64,000 bases of DNA from contig CAZKHG010000013.1 of assembly GCA_964552655.1 (NCBI GenBank), positions 8,691 through 72,690 on the forward strand, given 5' to 3'. Made by a program: the position numbers and the translations under genes. This document shows, piece after piece, positions 37,289 through 46,384 of the stretch. Position 1 is the stretch's first letter. The number at the start of each line of letters is the position of its first letter. A model generated the notes under the pieces. That model did no database searches. It was not told the DNA's origin and worked only from the letters and a program-made list of their open reading frames with translations. This stretch comes from CAZKHG01 sp964552655. Lineage in GTDB: Bacteria; Bacteroidota; Bacteroidia; Bacteroidales; Tenuifilaceae.

Positions 37289-39379
37289 TTAACCTGATGG
37301 TAAAACTATTGAAAATGTAGTACCCAAATTTGGCTCTGACTTTACAGCAATGGAACCACCGTTCCTGTCAATAAACGTTTTCACTAGCTTTAGACCTAAT
37401 CCAGAACCTTTCTCGTTCTCAGTTCCTAAAGTGGTGAAATTGAATTTACTATCAAAAATATTATTAATCTGATCAACCGGAATACCTTTGCCGGAATCTG
37501 CTATGGCAATTATTGTTTGATTGTTTTCTGATTTTCCGGTTATTGTGATTTTACCCATTTTAGGGGTAAACTTGATGGCGTTGGAGAGCAGGTTACGTAT
37601 AACGGTTTTGAACATTTGCCGATCGGCAAATACAGCAAGGTTATTCTCAAGTATCGTCTCAATATTAAGCATTTTAGGCGTTACCATTCCGGATAGTAAT
37701 GAGATGGATTCATCAAGTACTTCACTTACATTGACATGAACCGGGTTATAGCTGCTTTGCTTTTGGCTTTTTGCCCATTCGAGCAGGTTTTCAAGCAAAC
37801 TATACGTTTGGCCAGATGTGTCTTTAATTGAATTAAGGATATCTGTCCGGGTTAAAGTATCGAGTGTATCGATATTATCAACCAGATATGATGTTATTTG
37901 ATTTATGCTGCCAATGGGGCTCCTCAGATCATGTGCTAGAATAGAAAAAAGTTGATCTTTAAGTGTATTTGCTTCCTGCAGCATTATTTCAGCCAGTTTC
38001 CTGCTGGTAATGTCAAATGAGAGTCCAACAATTCGGTTTACAGCTCCCTGTTCTTCGAAAGACCTTCCACGGATCAATAAATGATTGATGGTTCCATCCG
38101 ATTTAAGGTGTCTTAGCTCTGCCTCAAATTTCTCGCTTGATTTTAATGCTTTCTTGTAAACCTCATTCAAGATCTTAACATCCTCGGGGTGAATAGTTTT
38201 TATGTAATCATTAAAATTTGATATTTTATCATTGGATTCAACGCCAATAATTTTATAGGCATTTTCGCTCCACCTGATCTGCCTTGTTATTGGGTTAAGT
38301 TCCCAGTTGGCAATTCCAGCTATCTCCTGGGAATCTTCAAGCAACCTCCTGTTCAGGCTTAACTCACGCTGTATAATTGCTTTCTGCTCGATTTCTTCTA
38401 GCAATTTTACATTTAACGACCGGTAATATTGATTTTGTAATTGAACATCTTTTTCAATATTCCTGTACCCTTCTTTTAGGGAGGCAATGGCTTGATTCTT
38501 TTCGGTGATTATTGCATGAACAAATATAGATAAACCAACTCCTGTAAAAACCAAATACTTAAAATATAAAATATTGATGAATTCGGTATGCTCCTTTGGT
38601 AAAATACCCATGAAGAGCAGGACTGTAAATAACAAAATATTGAACATTAGTTGTTTGAAAGGTACCAGCATTCCTGTAATGACAATTGCTAAGAGAGTAG
38701 CTACTGCAATAAACCATAAATCATTGCCAAATGGTTGAAAAAATTTATAAAGCGAGATGAGCACCAAAATGATTATGAATGAAATCAAAACATACCTGAT
38801 ATTAATATCTTTAAACTTCGAGAATTCCAAATGTTTTATAGAGAAAACCAGCGAGGAAATAAGCAGAAGTAGTATGCTGAAGCTCAAAACATAATTTTGA
38901 AAAACTTGTATTGATTGTTCAGAACTATCATTTTTCAATAAAAAAAATATTGTAAGTATTACTGACTGGGGTATTGAAGAAAGCAAAGATCCAGCTATTA
39001 GAAGTACCGCACCCTCCTTTTGTTCAACAATAGCGAGTGGCTCGAAATACCTTTTAAGCAATCTTACAAAAATTAAACCTGAAGCCAATTCAGCTATAAA
39101 AAAAAATATAAACTCAAAATGGGCTAAACCCCAGAGAATATCAATATTAAAGAAAGATAAAGAAAACCATGAAATAACTGCAGCTAATAAACCAGCTATG
39201 CCATTTAACCTCTTGTAAAACAGGATCAAACATATAGTTGCAGTAGATGGAAGGATATAATACGGGAATTCATAATTCTCAGCTAATATGAAGTTTAAAA
39301 GTAACCCTGTAAGGTATAAACCAAATGATATTAAAAAACTGGGTAAATGGAAAACTTTTATTTCCCTTATAATCTGCAT
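37289..39379 (-). CDS. MASE1-PAS sensor histidine kinase
   Basis: A 696-residue kinase from ATG 39379 (a TTG lies eight codons upstream). Residues about 10-290 contain eight or more hydrophobic helices with the MASE1-like pattern YILPSTATICLILFYKR and LNGIAGLLAAVISWF. A coiled coil leads to a PAS domain at about 340-460 (GIANWELNPITRQIRWSE, FDITSRKLAE). The kinase core has LAHDLRSPIGS with His483, LLSNAIKFT, ADSGKGIP and GSGLGLKLV. MASE1 domains are membrane sensors of unknown ligand. It ends 63 bp before mntP and is transcribed away from the LytTR response regulator, its most likely partner. Confidence 0.88.
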   Translation of the reverse strand: MQIIREIKVFHLPSFLISFGLYLTGLLLNFILAENYEFPYYILPSTATICLILFYKRLNGIAGLLAAVISWFSLSFFNIDILWGLAHFEFIFFFIAELASGLIFVRLLKRYFEPLAIVEQKEGAVLLIAGSLLSSIPQSVILTIFFLLKNDSSEQSIQVFQNYVLSFSILLLLISSLVFSIKHLEFSKFKDINIRYVLISFIIILVLISLYKFFQPFGNDLWFIAVATLLAIVITGMLVPFKQLMFNILLFTVLLFMGILPKEHTEFINILYFKYLVFTGVGLSIFVHAIITEKNQAIASLKEGYRNIEKDVQLQNQYYRSLNVKLLEEIEQKAIIQRELSLNRRLLEDSQEIAGIANWELNPITRQIRWSENAYKIIGVESNDKISNFNDYIKTIHPEDVKILNEVYKKALKSSEKFEAELRHLKSDGTINHLLIRGRSFEEQGAVNRIVGLSFDITSRKLAEIMLQEANTLKDQLFSILAHDLRSPIGSINQITSYLVDNIDTLDTLTRTDILNSIKDTSGQTYSLLENLLEWAKSQKQSSYNPVHVNVSEVLDESISLLSGMVTPKMLNIETILENNLAVFADRQMFKTVIRNLLSNAIKFTPKMGKITITGKSENNQTIIAIADSGKGIPVDQINNIFDSKFNFTTLGTENEKGSGLGLKLVKTFIDRNGGSIAVKSEPNLGTTFSIVLPSG

Positions 39380-39615
39380 AATAGGTTTTTGTTGATATAA
39401 CAATCAATGTAAGGTATTGTTGATTCAGTCTTTCAAGTGCATCTATTATACATTATTATTTATTTTAATTACAGTCATTATTGTGAGGTATTAGCTCATA
39501 GGTTGCATCAAGCCTGAATAAGTTGAAAAAAACAATTCTTCCATTATTATTTCTGGATGATTTTTCTAAATATGTTAAAAATACAACTCTGTAATCTTAA
39601 AATCAAATAAATGAT

Positions 39616-39623
39616 TAACTTTG
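39616..39623 (+). promoter_or_regulatory. Bacteroidota -7 box for the LytTR regulator
   Basis: TAACTTTG matches TAnnTTTG, 28 bases before the ATG at 39652. The -33 element is unclear. Confidence 0.5.
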
Positions 39624-39651
39624 AGTATAATGAACAAGTAACGATTTTGCA

Positions 39652-40389
39652 ATGACCCTCGAAATAAAAGCCATTATTGTTGACGACGAGTTCAGTTCAA
39701 GGGAGATTCTTCATAGGTTATTGACTATTGAAGGCTCAGTTAGTGTCATTGCAAAATGTCAGAATATTGATGAAGCATTAATTGCTACAGCACAACTTAA
39801 ACCCGACCTGGTTTTTTTGGACATTGAGATGCCCGGCGGCAATGGGTTTCAATATATAGAACGGCTTAAACCTCTGGGCTCAAGCCCAGAAATAGTTTTT
39901 GTTACCGCCTATAACCAGTATGCAATTCAGGCAATCAAATCAGCTGCATTCGACTATTTATTGAAACCTGTTGATATTGATGATTTAACAAGTTGCCTGA
40001 AACGTTATAAAGAGTCTATAGTAAAAGAAAACTTTACTGACAAGACAGATATATTATTAAAGCATCTTAATGATATTGGCAAGGTGCGATTTTACTCAAA
40101 AGGGGGGATAATATTTGTTGATCCACAGGACATTATCTGGTGCCAGGCCAGCGGTAGCTACACCATCATCCACTTTAAAGGGGGAAAGAACGATTTGGTC
40201 TCCATCCCATTGAAAGAGGTTGAGGAATTGCTTCATGATTATCATTTTTTCAGGGCTAGTCGCTCAGCCCTGATTAACCTGCATTATATAGTGAAACTGG
40301 ATAAAAAATCGCGAAATTGCATTGTTCGTTGCGAAGAAAAAATTATAGAAATTCCGGTTTCCCCTCAGCAATTAAAAGTTTTTGATTGA
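39652..40389 (+). CDS. LytTR-family response regulator
   Basis: A 245-residue regulator. The receiver domain (1-120) has the acidic pair Asp11/Asp12, phospho-acceptor Asp57 in LVFLDIEMPG, Thr86 and Lys105 in DYLLKPVDI. The C-terminal LytTR DNA-binding domain spans about 140-245 (KVRFYSKGGIIFVDP, YTIIHFKGGK, FFRASRSALINLHYIVKLD). In Bacteroidota such regulators pair with histidine kinases in small genomic clusters; the MASE1 kinase is adjacent but divergent. It is expected to be a dimeric activator. Confidence 0.94.
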   Translation: MTLEIKAIIVDDEFSSREILHRLLTIEGSVSVIAKCQNIDEALIATAQLKPDLVFLDIEMPGGNGFQYIERLKPLGSSPEIVFVTAYNQYAIQAIKSAAFDYLLKPVDIDDLTSCLKRYKESIVKENFTDKTDILLKHLNDIGKVRFYSKGGIIFVDPQDIIWCQASGSYTIIHFKGGKNDLVSIPLKEVEELLHDYHFFRASRSALINLHYIVKLDKKSRNCIVRCEEKIIEIPVSPQQLKVFD

Positions 40390-40533
40390 CATTCAAAAGC
40401 TGAAAACCTGCTTTGAGAAGCTCATAATATAGTTTCAGAAGCTTAGTTTAATTTTTGATGAATGGGTTATTACTTTTCTTGGATTGTTAGGTTTGGTTTT
40501 TTATTTTCATGCCAGATTTTTTGAGTATTCTTT

Positions 40534-40971
40534 ATGGTATCAGCATCAACAAATTATTTTTGGAAAGATAAACTCTTCCTGATAGTGGATGATGATTCTG
40601 CCAGTTCTCTCCTTTTAGAAATTATTCTTTCCCGAACAGGTGCCAAGCTTATGTTTGCTGATTGTGGCGAAAAGGCTGTTGAAATAGTTCGTAATACCAG
40701 GGGAATAGATCTGGTATTAATGGATATAAAAATGTGTGGCATTAACGGGCTGCAGGCTACATCGCTTATAAAACAGATTAACCCAGATCTGCCTGTTATT
40801 GCACAAACAGCATGTGTTGTTTCCGGCGACAGGGAAAAATGCCAGCAAGCCGGATGTTCGGCATACATCCCAAAGCCAATTATAGCAGAAAATCTATTAG
40901 AGATAATTAATAACACCTTGAATAAAACCTTTACCCAGAAGGTGATTGACAGACCTTATTTCATCAACTAA
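40534..40971 (+). CDS. Stand-alone CheY-like receiver protein
   Basis: A 145-residue protein with a complete receiver and no output domain: FLIVDDDSAS (Asp19-21), Asp64 in LVLMDIKMCG, Thr92 in VIAQTA and Lys114 in YIPKPI. The rest is a short C-terminal tail. It could be a phosphorelay intermediate or an allosteric regulator. It lies 144 bp after the LytTR gene in the same direction. Confidence 0.93.
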   Translation: MVSASTNYFWKDKLFLIVDDDSASSLLLEIILSRTGAKLMFADCGEKAVEIVRNTRGIDLVLMDIKMCGINGLQATSLIKQINPDLPVIAQTACVVSGDREKCQQAGCSAYIPKPIIAENLLEIINNTLNKTFTQKVIDRPYFIN

Positions 40972-41045
40972 AAAATCATTTCTCATTTTAAGTTTATCTG
41001 AGGCTTTTTGTTATATTTTTAAGCCATTAATTATTGCATTCCAGC

Positions 41046-43073
41046 ATGGATTTTAAATTAATATCCGATTACAAACCCACAGGCGATCAGCCTGATGCTA
41101 TTGATCAGCTAAGCAGGGGCATTCTTAATGGCGAAAAATTCCAAACATTGTTAGGGGTTACTGGATCAGGGAAAACATTTACGATTGCTAATGTTATAGA
41201 AAAAATTCAAAAACCTACCCTGATTTTAAGTCATAACAAAACTCTAGCAGCTCAACTTTACGGGGAATTTCGTCAATTTTTCCCTGAAAATGCAGTGGAG
41301 TATTTTGTCTCGTATTACGATTATTACCAGCCAGAGGCATACATGCCGGTAACAGATACTTATATTGAGAAAGATTTATCTATCAACGAGGAGATTGAAA
41401 AACTTCGTTTAAGCGCAACATCATCCCTGCTATCGGGCAGAAGGGATGTAATAGTCGTTTCTTCAGTTTCCTGTTTATATGGAATAGGAAACCCTCAGGA
41501 TTTCTATAATAGCACCATACGGGTAAAAGTAGGGCAGAAAATTACCCGGAACAAATTCTTACGCCAGCTGGTTGATAGCTTATACCAAAGAAATGAGGTT
41601 GAATTTAAACGTGGAACGTTTAGAGTTAAAGGGGATTCAGTTGACATATTTCTTGCATACGGTGATCATGGTGTCCGTATTGTTTTTTGGGGGGATGATA
41701 TTGAAAATATCGAGACTTTTGATCCTATTAATGGTCATGTTATGGAGTCTCTGGCCGAAACGGTGATTTTCCCTGCTAATATTTTTATTGCAGCTAAGGA
41801 CAGGATGAATGAGGCTATTATTCAAATTCAGAATGATCTTGTTAATCAGGTTGAATATTTCAAGGGGATTGGGCGTGACTTCGAGGCTAAAAGAATTTTA
41901 CAAAGAGTAGAGTATGATATCGAAATGATACGGGAGTTGGGGTACTGTCCCGGAATTGAAAATTATTCAAGGTATTTTGATGGCCGCCCTCCCGGAATGA
42001 GACCTTTCTGTTTGCTCGATTATTTTCCAAAGGACTTTATGGTGGTTATTGACGAAAGTCATGTAACACTTCCGCAGGTTCGGGCAATGTATGGCGGCGA
42101 TAACTCCAGGAAGCAAACGCTCGTTGAGTATGGATTCAGATTGCCTGCAGCTGTGGATAACCGTCCTTTAAAATTCGAAGAATTTGAAGGACTTATTGGT
42201 CAAACCATATTTGTTAGTGCAACTCCGGCAGATTACGAGTTGAATAAATGCGAAGGGGTAATTGTTGAACAGCTCATCAGACCAACAGGATTGCTCGATC
42301 CTGTTATATATGTAAAACCAAGCCTTCATCAGATTGATGATTTGATTGGTGAGATCACCCAATGCACAGAAAAAGATGAACGGGTGCTGGTAACTACCCT
42401 CACCAAAAGAATGGCCGAGGAATTGGTTAAGTATCTGATAGATATCAATATTCGTTGCAGGTACATCCATTCGGATGTTGATACCATTGAGCGGGTTGAG
42501 ATAATTGAAGGATTACGGAAAGGGTTGTTTGATGTGCTTGTTGGGGTAAACCTGCTGCGCGAAGGGTTGGATTTGCCAGAAGTTTCACTGGTAGCCATTA
42601 TTGATGCTGATAAGGAGGGCTTCCTTAGATCGGCTCGTTCGTTAACCCAAACAGCCGGCAGGGCTGCACGCCATATTAACGGGAAGGTGATCATGTATGC
42701 CGATAAAATTACTGATTCCATGCGCTTTACCATTGATGAAACAAACCGGAGGCGTGAGAAACAGCTGAAATATAATGAGAAATATGGCATCACGCCAAAA
42801 CAGATTGTGAAAGCCAATGTTTCAATTCTGGGCAAAGAAGTTGCAAGGAAACAAAAAGGGTTTAACCCTTACACAGAACCTGAAAAGATTGATTATGCCG
42901 CTGATCCGATTATTCAGTACATGACCGTTGATGCCTTACAGAAAACAATCGAAAAAACAAAGAAACAAATGGAACAGGCAGCCAAGGAGTTGAATTTCAT
43001 TGAAGCTGCAAGGTTCAGGGATGAGATGTTCGCATTACAGGAATTGTTGAATAAACGGAAGGAGGGGAGATAG
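41046..43073 (+). CDS. uvrB: UvrABC system protein B
   Basis: A 675-residue UvrB starting MDFKLISDYKPTGDQPDAI at ATG 41046; an in-frame TTG four codons upstream is less likely. The Walker A is GVTGSGKTFT, the beta-hairpin region is YFVSYYDYYQPEAYMP, the DEAD-type motif II is VVIDESHV, and later motifs include FVSATPADYE, LVTTLTKRMAEEL and QTAGRAARHINGKVI. The C-terminal UVR domain that binds UvrC is at the end (LEFRDE-like FIEAARFRDEMFALQELL). It scans DNA with UvrA and opens the lesion in nucleotide excision repair. Standard length. Confidence 0.97.
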   Translation: MDFKLISDYKPTGDQPDAIDQLSRGILNGEKFQTLLGVTGSGKTFTIANVIEKIQKPTLILSHNKTLAAQLYGEFRQFFPENAVEYFVSYYDYYQPEAYMPVTDTYIEKDLSINEEIEKLRLSATSSLLSGRRDVIVVSSVSCLYGIGNPQDFYNSTIRVKVGQKITRNKFLRQLVDSLYQRNEVEFKRGTFRVKGDSVDIFLAYGDHGVRIVFWGDDIENIETFDPINGHVMESLAETVIFPANIFIAAKDRMNEAIIQIQNDLVNQVEYFKGIGRDFEAKRILQRVEYDIEMIRELGYCPGIENYSRYFDGRPPGMRPFCLLDYFPKDFMVVIDESHVTLPQVRAMYGGDNSRKQTLVEYGFRLPAAVDNRPLKFEEFEGLIGQTIFVSATPADYELNKCEGVIVEQLIRPTGLLDPVIYVKPSLHQIDDLIGEITQCTEKDERVLVTTLTKRMAEELVKYLIDINIRCRYIHSDVDTIERVEIIEGLRKGLFDVLVGVNLLREGLDLPEVSLVAIIDADKEGFLRSARSLTQTAGRAARHINGKVIMYADKITDSMRFTIDETNRRREKQLKYNEKYGITPKQIVKANVSILGKEVARKQKGFNPYTEPEKIDYAADPIIQYMTVDALQKTIEKTKKQMEQAAKELNFIEAARFRDEMFALQELLNKRKEGR

Positions 43074-43086
43074 TTTGTATTGTTGA

Positions 43087-43140
43087 ATTAATGGAGTGAC
43101 AGAGGGATTATCAAATCCAATAAACTATCACTCCATTAAT
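43087..43140. terminator. Bidirectional hairpin between uvrB and the surface-antigen gene
   Basis: A 13 bp perfect inverted repeat (43087-43099 with 43128-43140) encloses a second small stem GGATT/AATCC. It lies between two convergent genes, about 15 bp past uvrB. No long T-run follows on either strand. Confidence 0.55.
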
Positions 43141-43150
43141 CTAGTGATTT

Positions 43151-44503
43151 TTAGAAAAGGAAGTTTAACCCGATATAAGTCCCAGCGATACCATCTTTCT
43201 TATCCATTGCCCTGCCGTGATCAACAGCAATAATGAAATTCTGGTTCATTACAATCCTCAAACCAGCGCCATAGCTGAAGTGCAGATTTTCACCATCAGC
43301 AGAAAAATACTCAGGATTATCTCTTCTAACAATAGGATCAATCGGAATAGATTGTATAACTCTGCCTCCATCAAGAAACGTGTTGAATGACAAGTAAAAG
43401 TTTTGCTTGATGAAGTAGAACTTTACAAATTTCCATCGGAGTTCAATGTTCCCATAAGCCAGGCCATCACCCATCACCCTGTTTCTCACAATACCCCTTA
43501 AAGTTTCAGATCCACCTAACCCTTCACTTGTAGAACCACGCAGGAACAGCGTGGTCATATTGGGTTGAAGGTAAAATGGGCAGGTTCCGAATAAAGTTCT
43601 TTGATAGCCAAGGCGGTAAGCAAATGAGAGTCTTTCAGCAACCAGTGTGAAATACTGTCTGTGCGTAATGGTGAGTTTTGCGTGATCATACTTACTGCCA
43701 ATACCCAGGAATGAAGGTGCATAGGTTAAAACAGCCTCTGTCCAGATACCCTTCATGGGGTTAGGCTCGTTATCGCGAGTGTCAATAACAAAACCTGCTT
43801 TTAAATAAGTGGCAAAACCGCCATCCCGTTCATCGGCACTGATTAAACCCCAATCAACATATTGCTGGAAAAGGCCTCCGCCAATGTAAGGCAGTTTGTC
43901 CGCATCGCTTTTTCCTTTATTTAGCTTATTAACATCAACCGTATCGATCTGAAAGTTATATAGACCAATTCCGGCCACCCAGCCAAAGCGTTTATCGCTG
44001 AGTTTGCCCTGGAAATCGGTGGTAAATCTTGTTAATTTTCTATCGTATTTATAGAATGCCCTGCTTCGATAATCGGTGTTTGTTGTGGCATCATCTATCC
44101 AATCCTGGTTAAATACTGATTCGTACCCATTAAAACCGTAGAAGTCGTATGTTTTGTCCGTTAAATAAGCAAGGTCGGCAGTAACACGCAACCCGGGGAT
44201 TAAATACTTGGAATCGTAGAAAAGACGGTTTATCCCACTGCCTTTTGTATATCTGGAAATCTCAGCATAGATGGAGTGTTTGTACTGCGGATAGGTTGAT
44301 CCATCGCCGTAGTTGAAAAAATTAACCAATCCTCCGTATTCAAAACCCAAATCGGTATCGAAGGCTACGACGGGTAACCCGCCAACATTCCATCCTGTTT
44401 TGATTTTTTCTTTTTTATCGTTTTGGGTTTGTGAATCATCCTGAGCATAACTCATTGAAACAACCAGCATTAAAGCCAGTAAAAAAGATAGGTTCTTTTT
44501 CAT
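43151..44503 (-). CDS. BamA/TamA-family (surface antigen) outer-membrane protein
   Basis: A 450-residue protein with a signal peptide at 1-20 (MKKNLSFLLALMLVVSMSYA) and a short charged spacer. It continues as a 16-strand-type barrel of the bacterial surface antigen family: FDTDLGFEYGGLVNFF, YLIPGLRVTADLAYL, and the late LGGSETLRGIVRNRVMGDGLAYGNIELRWK, whose LRG pattern is the VRGF/Y-like motif of Omp85 strand 14-15 loops. Ending YIGLNFLF is a typical C-terminal barrel signal. POTRA domains are absent, unlike BamA. Function may be transport or assembly of a lipid or protein; unknown. Confidence 0.85.
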   Translation of the reverse strand: MKKNLSFLLALMLVVSMSYAQDDSQTQNDKKEKIKTGWNVGGLPVVAFDTDLGFEYGGLVNFFNYGDGSTYPQYKHSIYAEISRYTKGSGINRLFYDSKYLIPGLRVTADLAYLTDKTYDFYGFNGYESVFNQDWIDDATTNTDYRSRAFYKYDRKLTRFTTDFQGKLSDKRFGWVAGIGLYNFQIDTVDVNKLNKGKSDADKLPYIGGGLFQQYVDWGLISADERDGGFATYLKAGFVIDTRDNEPNPMKGIWTEAVLTYAPSFLGIGSKYDHAKLTITHRQYFTLVAERLSFAYRLGYQRTLFGTCPFYLQPNMTTLFLRGSTSEGLGGSETLRGIVRNRVMGDGLAYGNIELRWKFVKFYFIKQNFYLSFNTFLDGGRVIQSIPIDPIVRRDNPEYFSADGENLHFSYGAGLRIVMNQNFIIAVDHGRAMDKKDGIAGTYIGLNFLF

Positions 44504-44523
44504 AAGTTTAAGGGTTTGAGTAG

Positions 44524-44531
44524 CAAATGTA
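44524..44531 (-). promoter_or_regulatory. Bacteroidota -7 box for the surface-antigen gene
   Basis: The minus strand reads TACATTTG, a TAnnTTTG match 20 bases before the ATG at 44503. It sits directly past the yfcC terminator, which supports an independent transcript. Confidence 0.45.
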
Positions 44532-44545
44532 TAATTTTTATTATT

Positions 44546-44577
44546 AAAAAAAAGGGGACAATAACATTTTGCCCCCT
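44546..44577 (-). terminator. Intrinsic terminator of the YfcC-family gene
   Basis: On the minus strand GGGG-g-CAA pairs with TTG-t-CCCC around a 7-base loop, with one internal mismatch, and is followed by eight T. It begins 26 bp past the stop. Confidence 0.75.
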
Positions 44578-44602
44578 AATCAGCCAAAAATAATGAATAA
44601 AT

Positions 44603-46213
44603 TTAGAACCCGTTAAGTTTCAAATATATTGTAGGGATTAGCAAGAGGAATGCAACAAAAATGAGTATCAGCATCAATGGCAGGAACCACCTTACCCATT
44701 TATTATAAGGTATTCTCGCAATACTTAGAACGCCAACCATTACGCCGGAAGTTGGGGTAATCAGGTTTGTAAAGCCGCCTCCCAATTGAAAAACAGTGAC
44801 CGTTGTCTGTCGGCTGATACCAATCAGATCAGAGAATTGTGCCATAAGCGGGATAGTTAGGGCCGCTTTTGCTGATCCTGAAGCAATTATAAAATTCAAT
44901 AGGTTGTAAAAAACAAACATAATAGCAACCGACATCAGCTTCCCGTACCCTTGCATCGAATCTGAGGCATAGTAAAGTAAAGAGTCTATTATTTTACCCT
45001 GTTCCAGAATCACCACAATACCACTAGCCAATCCTACAACCAGTGCCGCTGTCATTATATCTTTGGCACCGTCAATAAACGATCTGGCAATTTGGTTGGC
45101 ATTTCGCCCGAATGAGATCCCGGAAATCAGCCCCATTACAAGGAAAAGTGTTGCTATCTCCTTGATATACCAACCGTAGCCCATCACCCCAACAATCAGG
45201 AAAATAATAGTAAAAATCAGAATGTTAACTATAAACAGCTGAACAGAATGGCGCAGAGCCAGAATCCCTATTATTATCCAAATAGCCGATAGAATAGGAA
45301 TTAATGGAGCAGAAATGGATCCGTTGCCAATTACAAGATGCGTTACTGGGTAGTAAATTGAGAAAAGGATAAAAACTACAGAAAGACCAATAAAAACCGC
45401 CCAGGCTTGTTTCCCTGCCTTATCTTTGGTGCCATTACTTTCGGTTTCCCCTTTTTTTCTCCAGTATTCATCTATCTCGTAAACTGGTGATAAAGTTGGG
45501 TTTTTCTTGATTTTTTTTGCATACCAAAGCACATAACCAATGCCAATACTGTTAATCACCAGCCAGATAATAAACCTATACTCAATACCAGAGAAAAGCT
45601 GAATGCCAGATAAACCCTGGGCAATACCAATTGTAAAAGGGTTAAGCAAGGCGCTTGCAAAACCGAGACCAGCACCCAGAAAGCAAAGGGAGATGCCAAC
45701 GATTGAATCGTAACCCATACTGATTGCCAAAGGGACAAATATCACCACAAAAGCAATTGTCTCTTCGCTCATTCCAATTACTGCACCAAAAAAGCTGAAG
45801 CAGATCATAATTAAGGCAATTACCAGGTTGTTTACACCTATTAATTTCAGGACTTTAAATCGTTCAATCCGTTTGGTGAAGTTTAAAAATGAGAAAATAG
45901 CAACGTCCAGCGCCTTGCTCTCGTTCATCAGCCAGAATGCACCGCCAATCATCAGGATATAAAAAATGATATCGTAGGTTCTACGCATCCCCTGAAATAT
46001 GGAAGTAAAAACCTGCCAGGATTGGGGATGATTATCAACCTGTTTAAAAGATCCCGCAACAATTACCTCACGTTCTATCCCGTTTATATTTTTCACCTCT
46101 CTGGCAAACTCTCCCCCAGGAACTACCCAGGTAAGAATTGCGGCTATAATTATTATCGAGAATATTATAACATAAGTATGGGGAAACTCCCTTTTTTTCT
46201 TTGCTTCTTCCAT
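44603..46213 (-). CDS. YfcC/DcuC-family carrier protein
   Basis: A 536-residue integral membrane protein with about 12-13 helices. It starts with KKREFPHTYVIIFSIIIIAAILTWVVPGGEF, the standard YfcC-family opening. Family motifs later include FSFFGAVIGMSEETIAF and the repeated QTTVTVFQLGGGFTNLITPTSG, where the second reentrant loop lies. YfcC proteins are putative basic-amino-acid or C4-dicarboxylate carriers, generally annotated from similarity only. The gene is divergent from hutI with a 171 bp spacer; uptake of histidine or a breakdown product is a reasonable guess. A terminator follows. Confidence 0.88.
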   Translation of the reverse strand: MEEAKKKREFPHTYVIIFSIIIIAAILTWVVPGGEFAREVKNINGIEREVIVAGSFKQVDNHPQSWQVFTSIFQGMRRTYDIIFYILMIGGAFWLMNESKALDVAIFSFLNFTKRIERFKVLKLIGVNNLVIALIMICFSFFGAVIGMSEETIAFVVIFVPLAISMGYDSIVGISLCFLGAGLGFASALLNPFTIGIAQGLSGIQLFSGIEYRFIIWLVINSIGIGYVLWYAKKIKKNPTLSPVYEIDEYWRKKGETESNGTKDKAGKQAWAVFIGLSVVFILFSIYYPVTHLVIGNGSISAPLIPILSAIWIIIGILALRHSVQLFIVNILIFTIIFLIVGVMGYGWYIKEIATLFLVMGLISGISFGRNANQIARSFIDGAKDIMTAALVVGLASGIVVILEQGKIIDSLLYYASDSMQGYGKLMSVAIMFVFYNLLNFIIASGSAKAALTIPLMAQFSDLIGISRQTTVTVFQLGGGFTNLITPTSGVMVGVLSIARIPYNKWVRWFLPLMLILIFVAFLLLIPTIYLKLNGF

Positions 46214-46384
46214 AATTATTAAATTCTAAATCATTGCCAAGATAAAAAAATTACTTTCAAAAACTTAGGAATATAAAAATGTTTAATAAGAATTTTATCA
46301 GTTAGCTGAAACCAATTTTCAACCGTTTGTTTTCAAATCGCTACCAAATTTGTAAATTCGACCTCTGATAATTTACCAACCATT

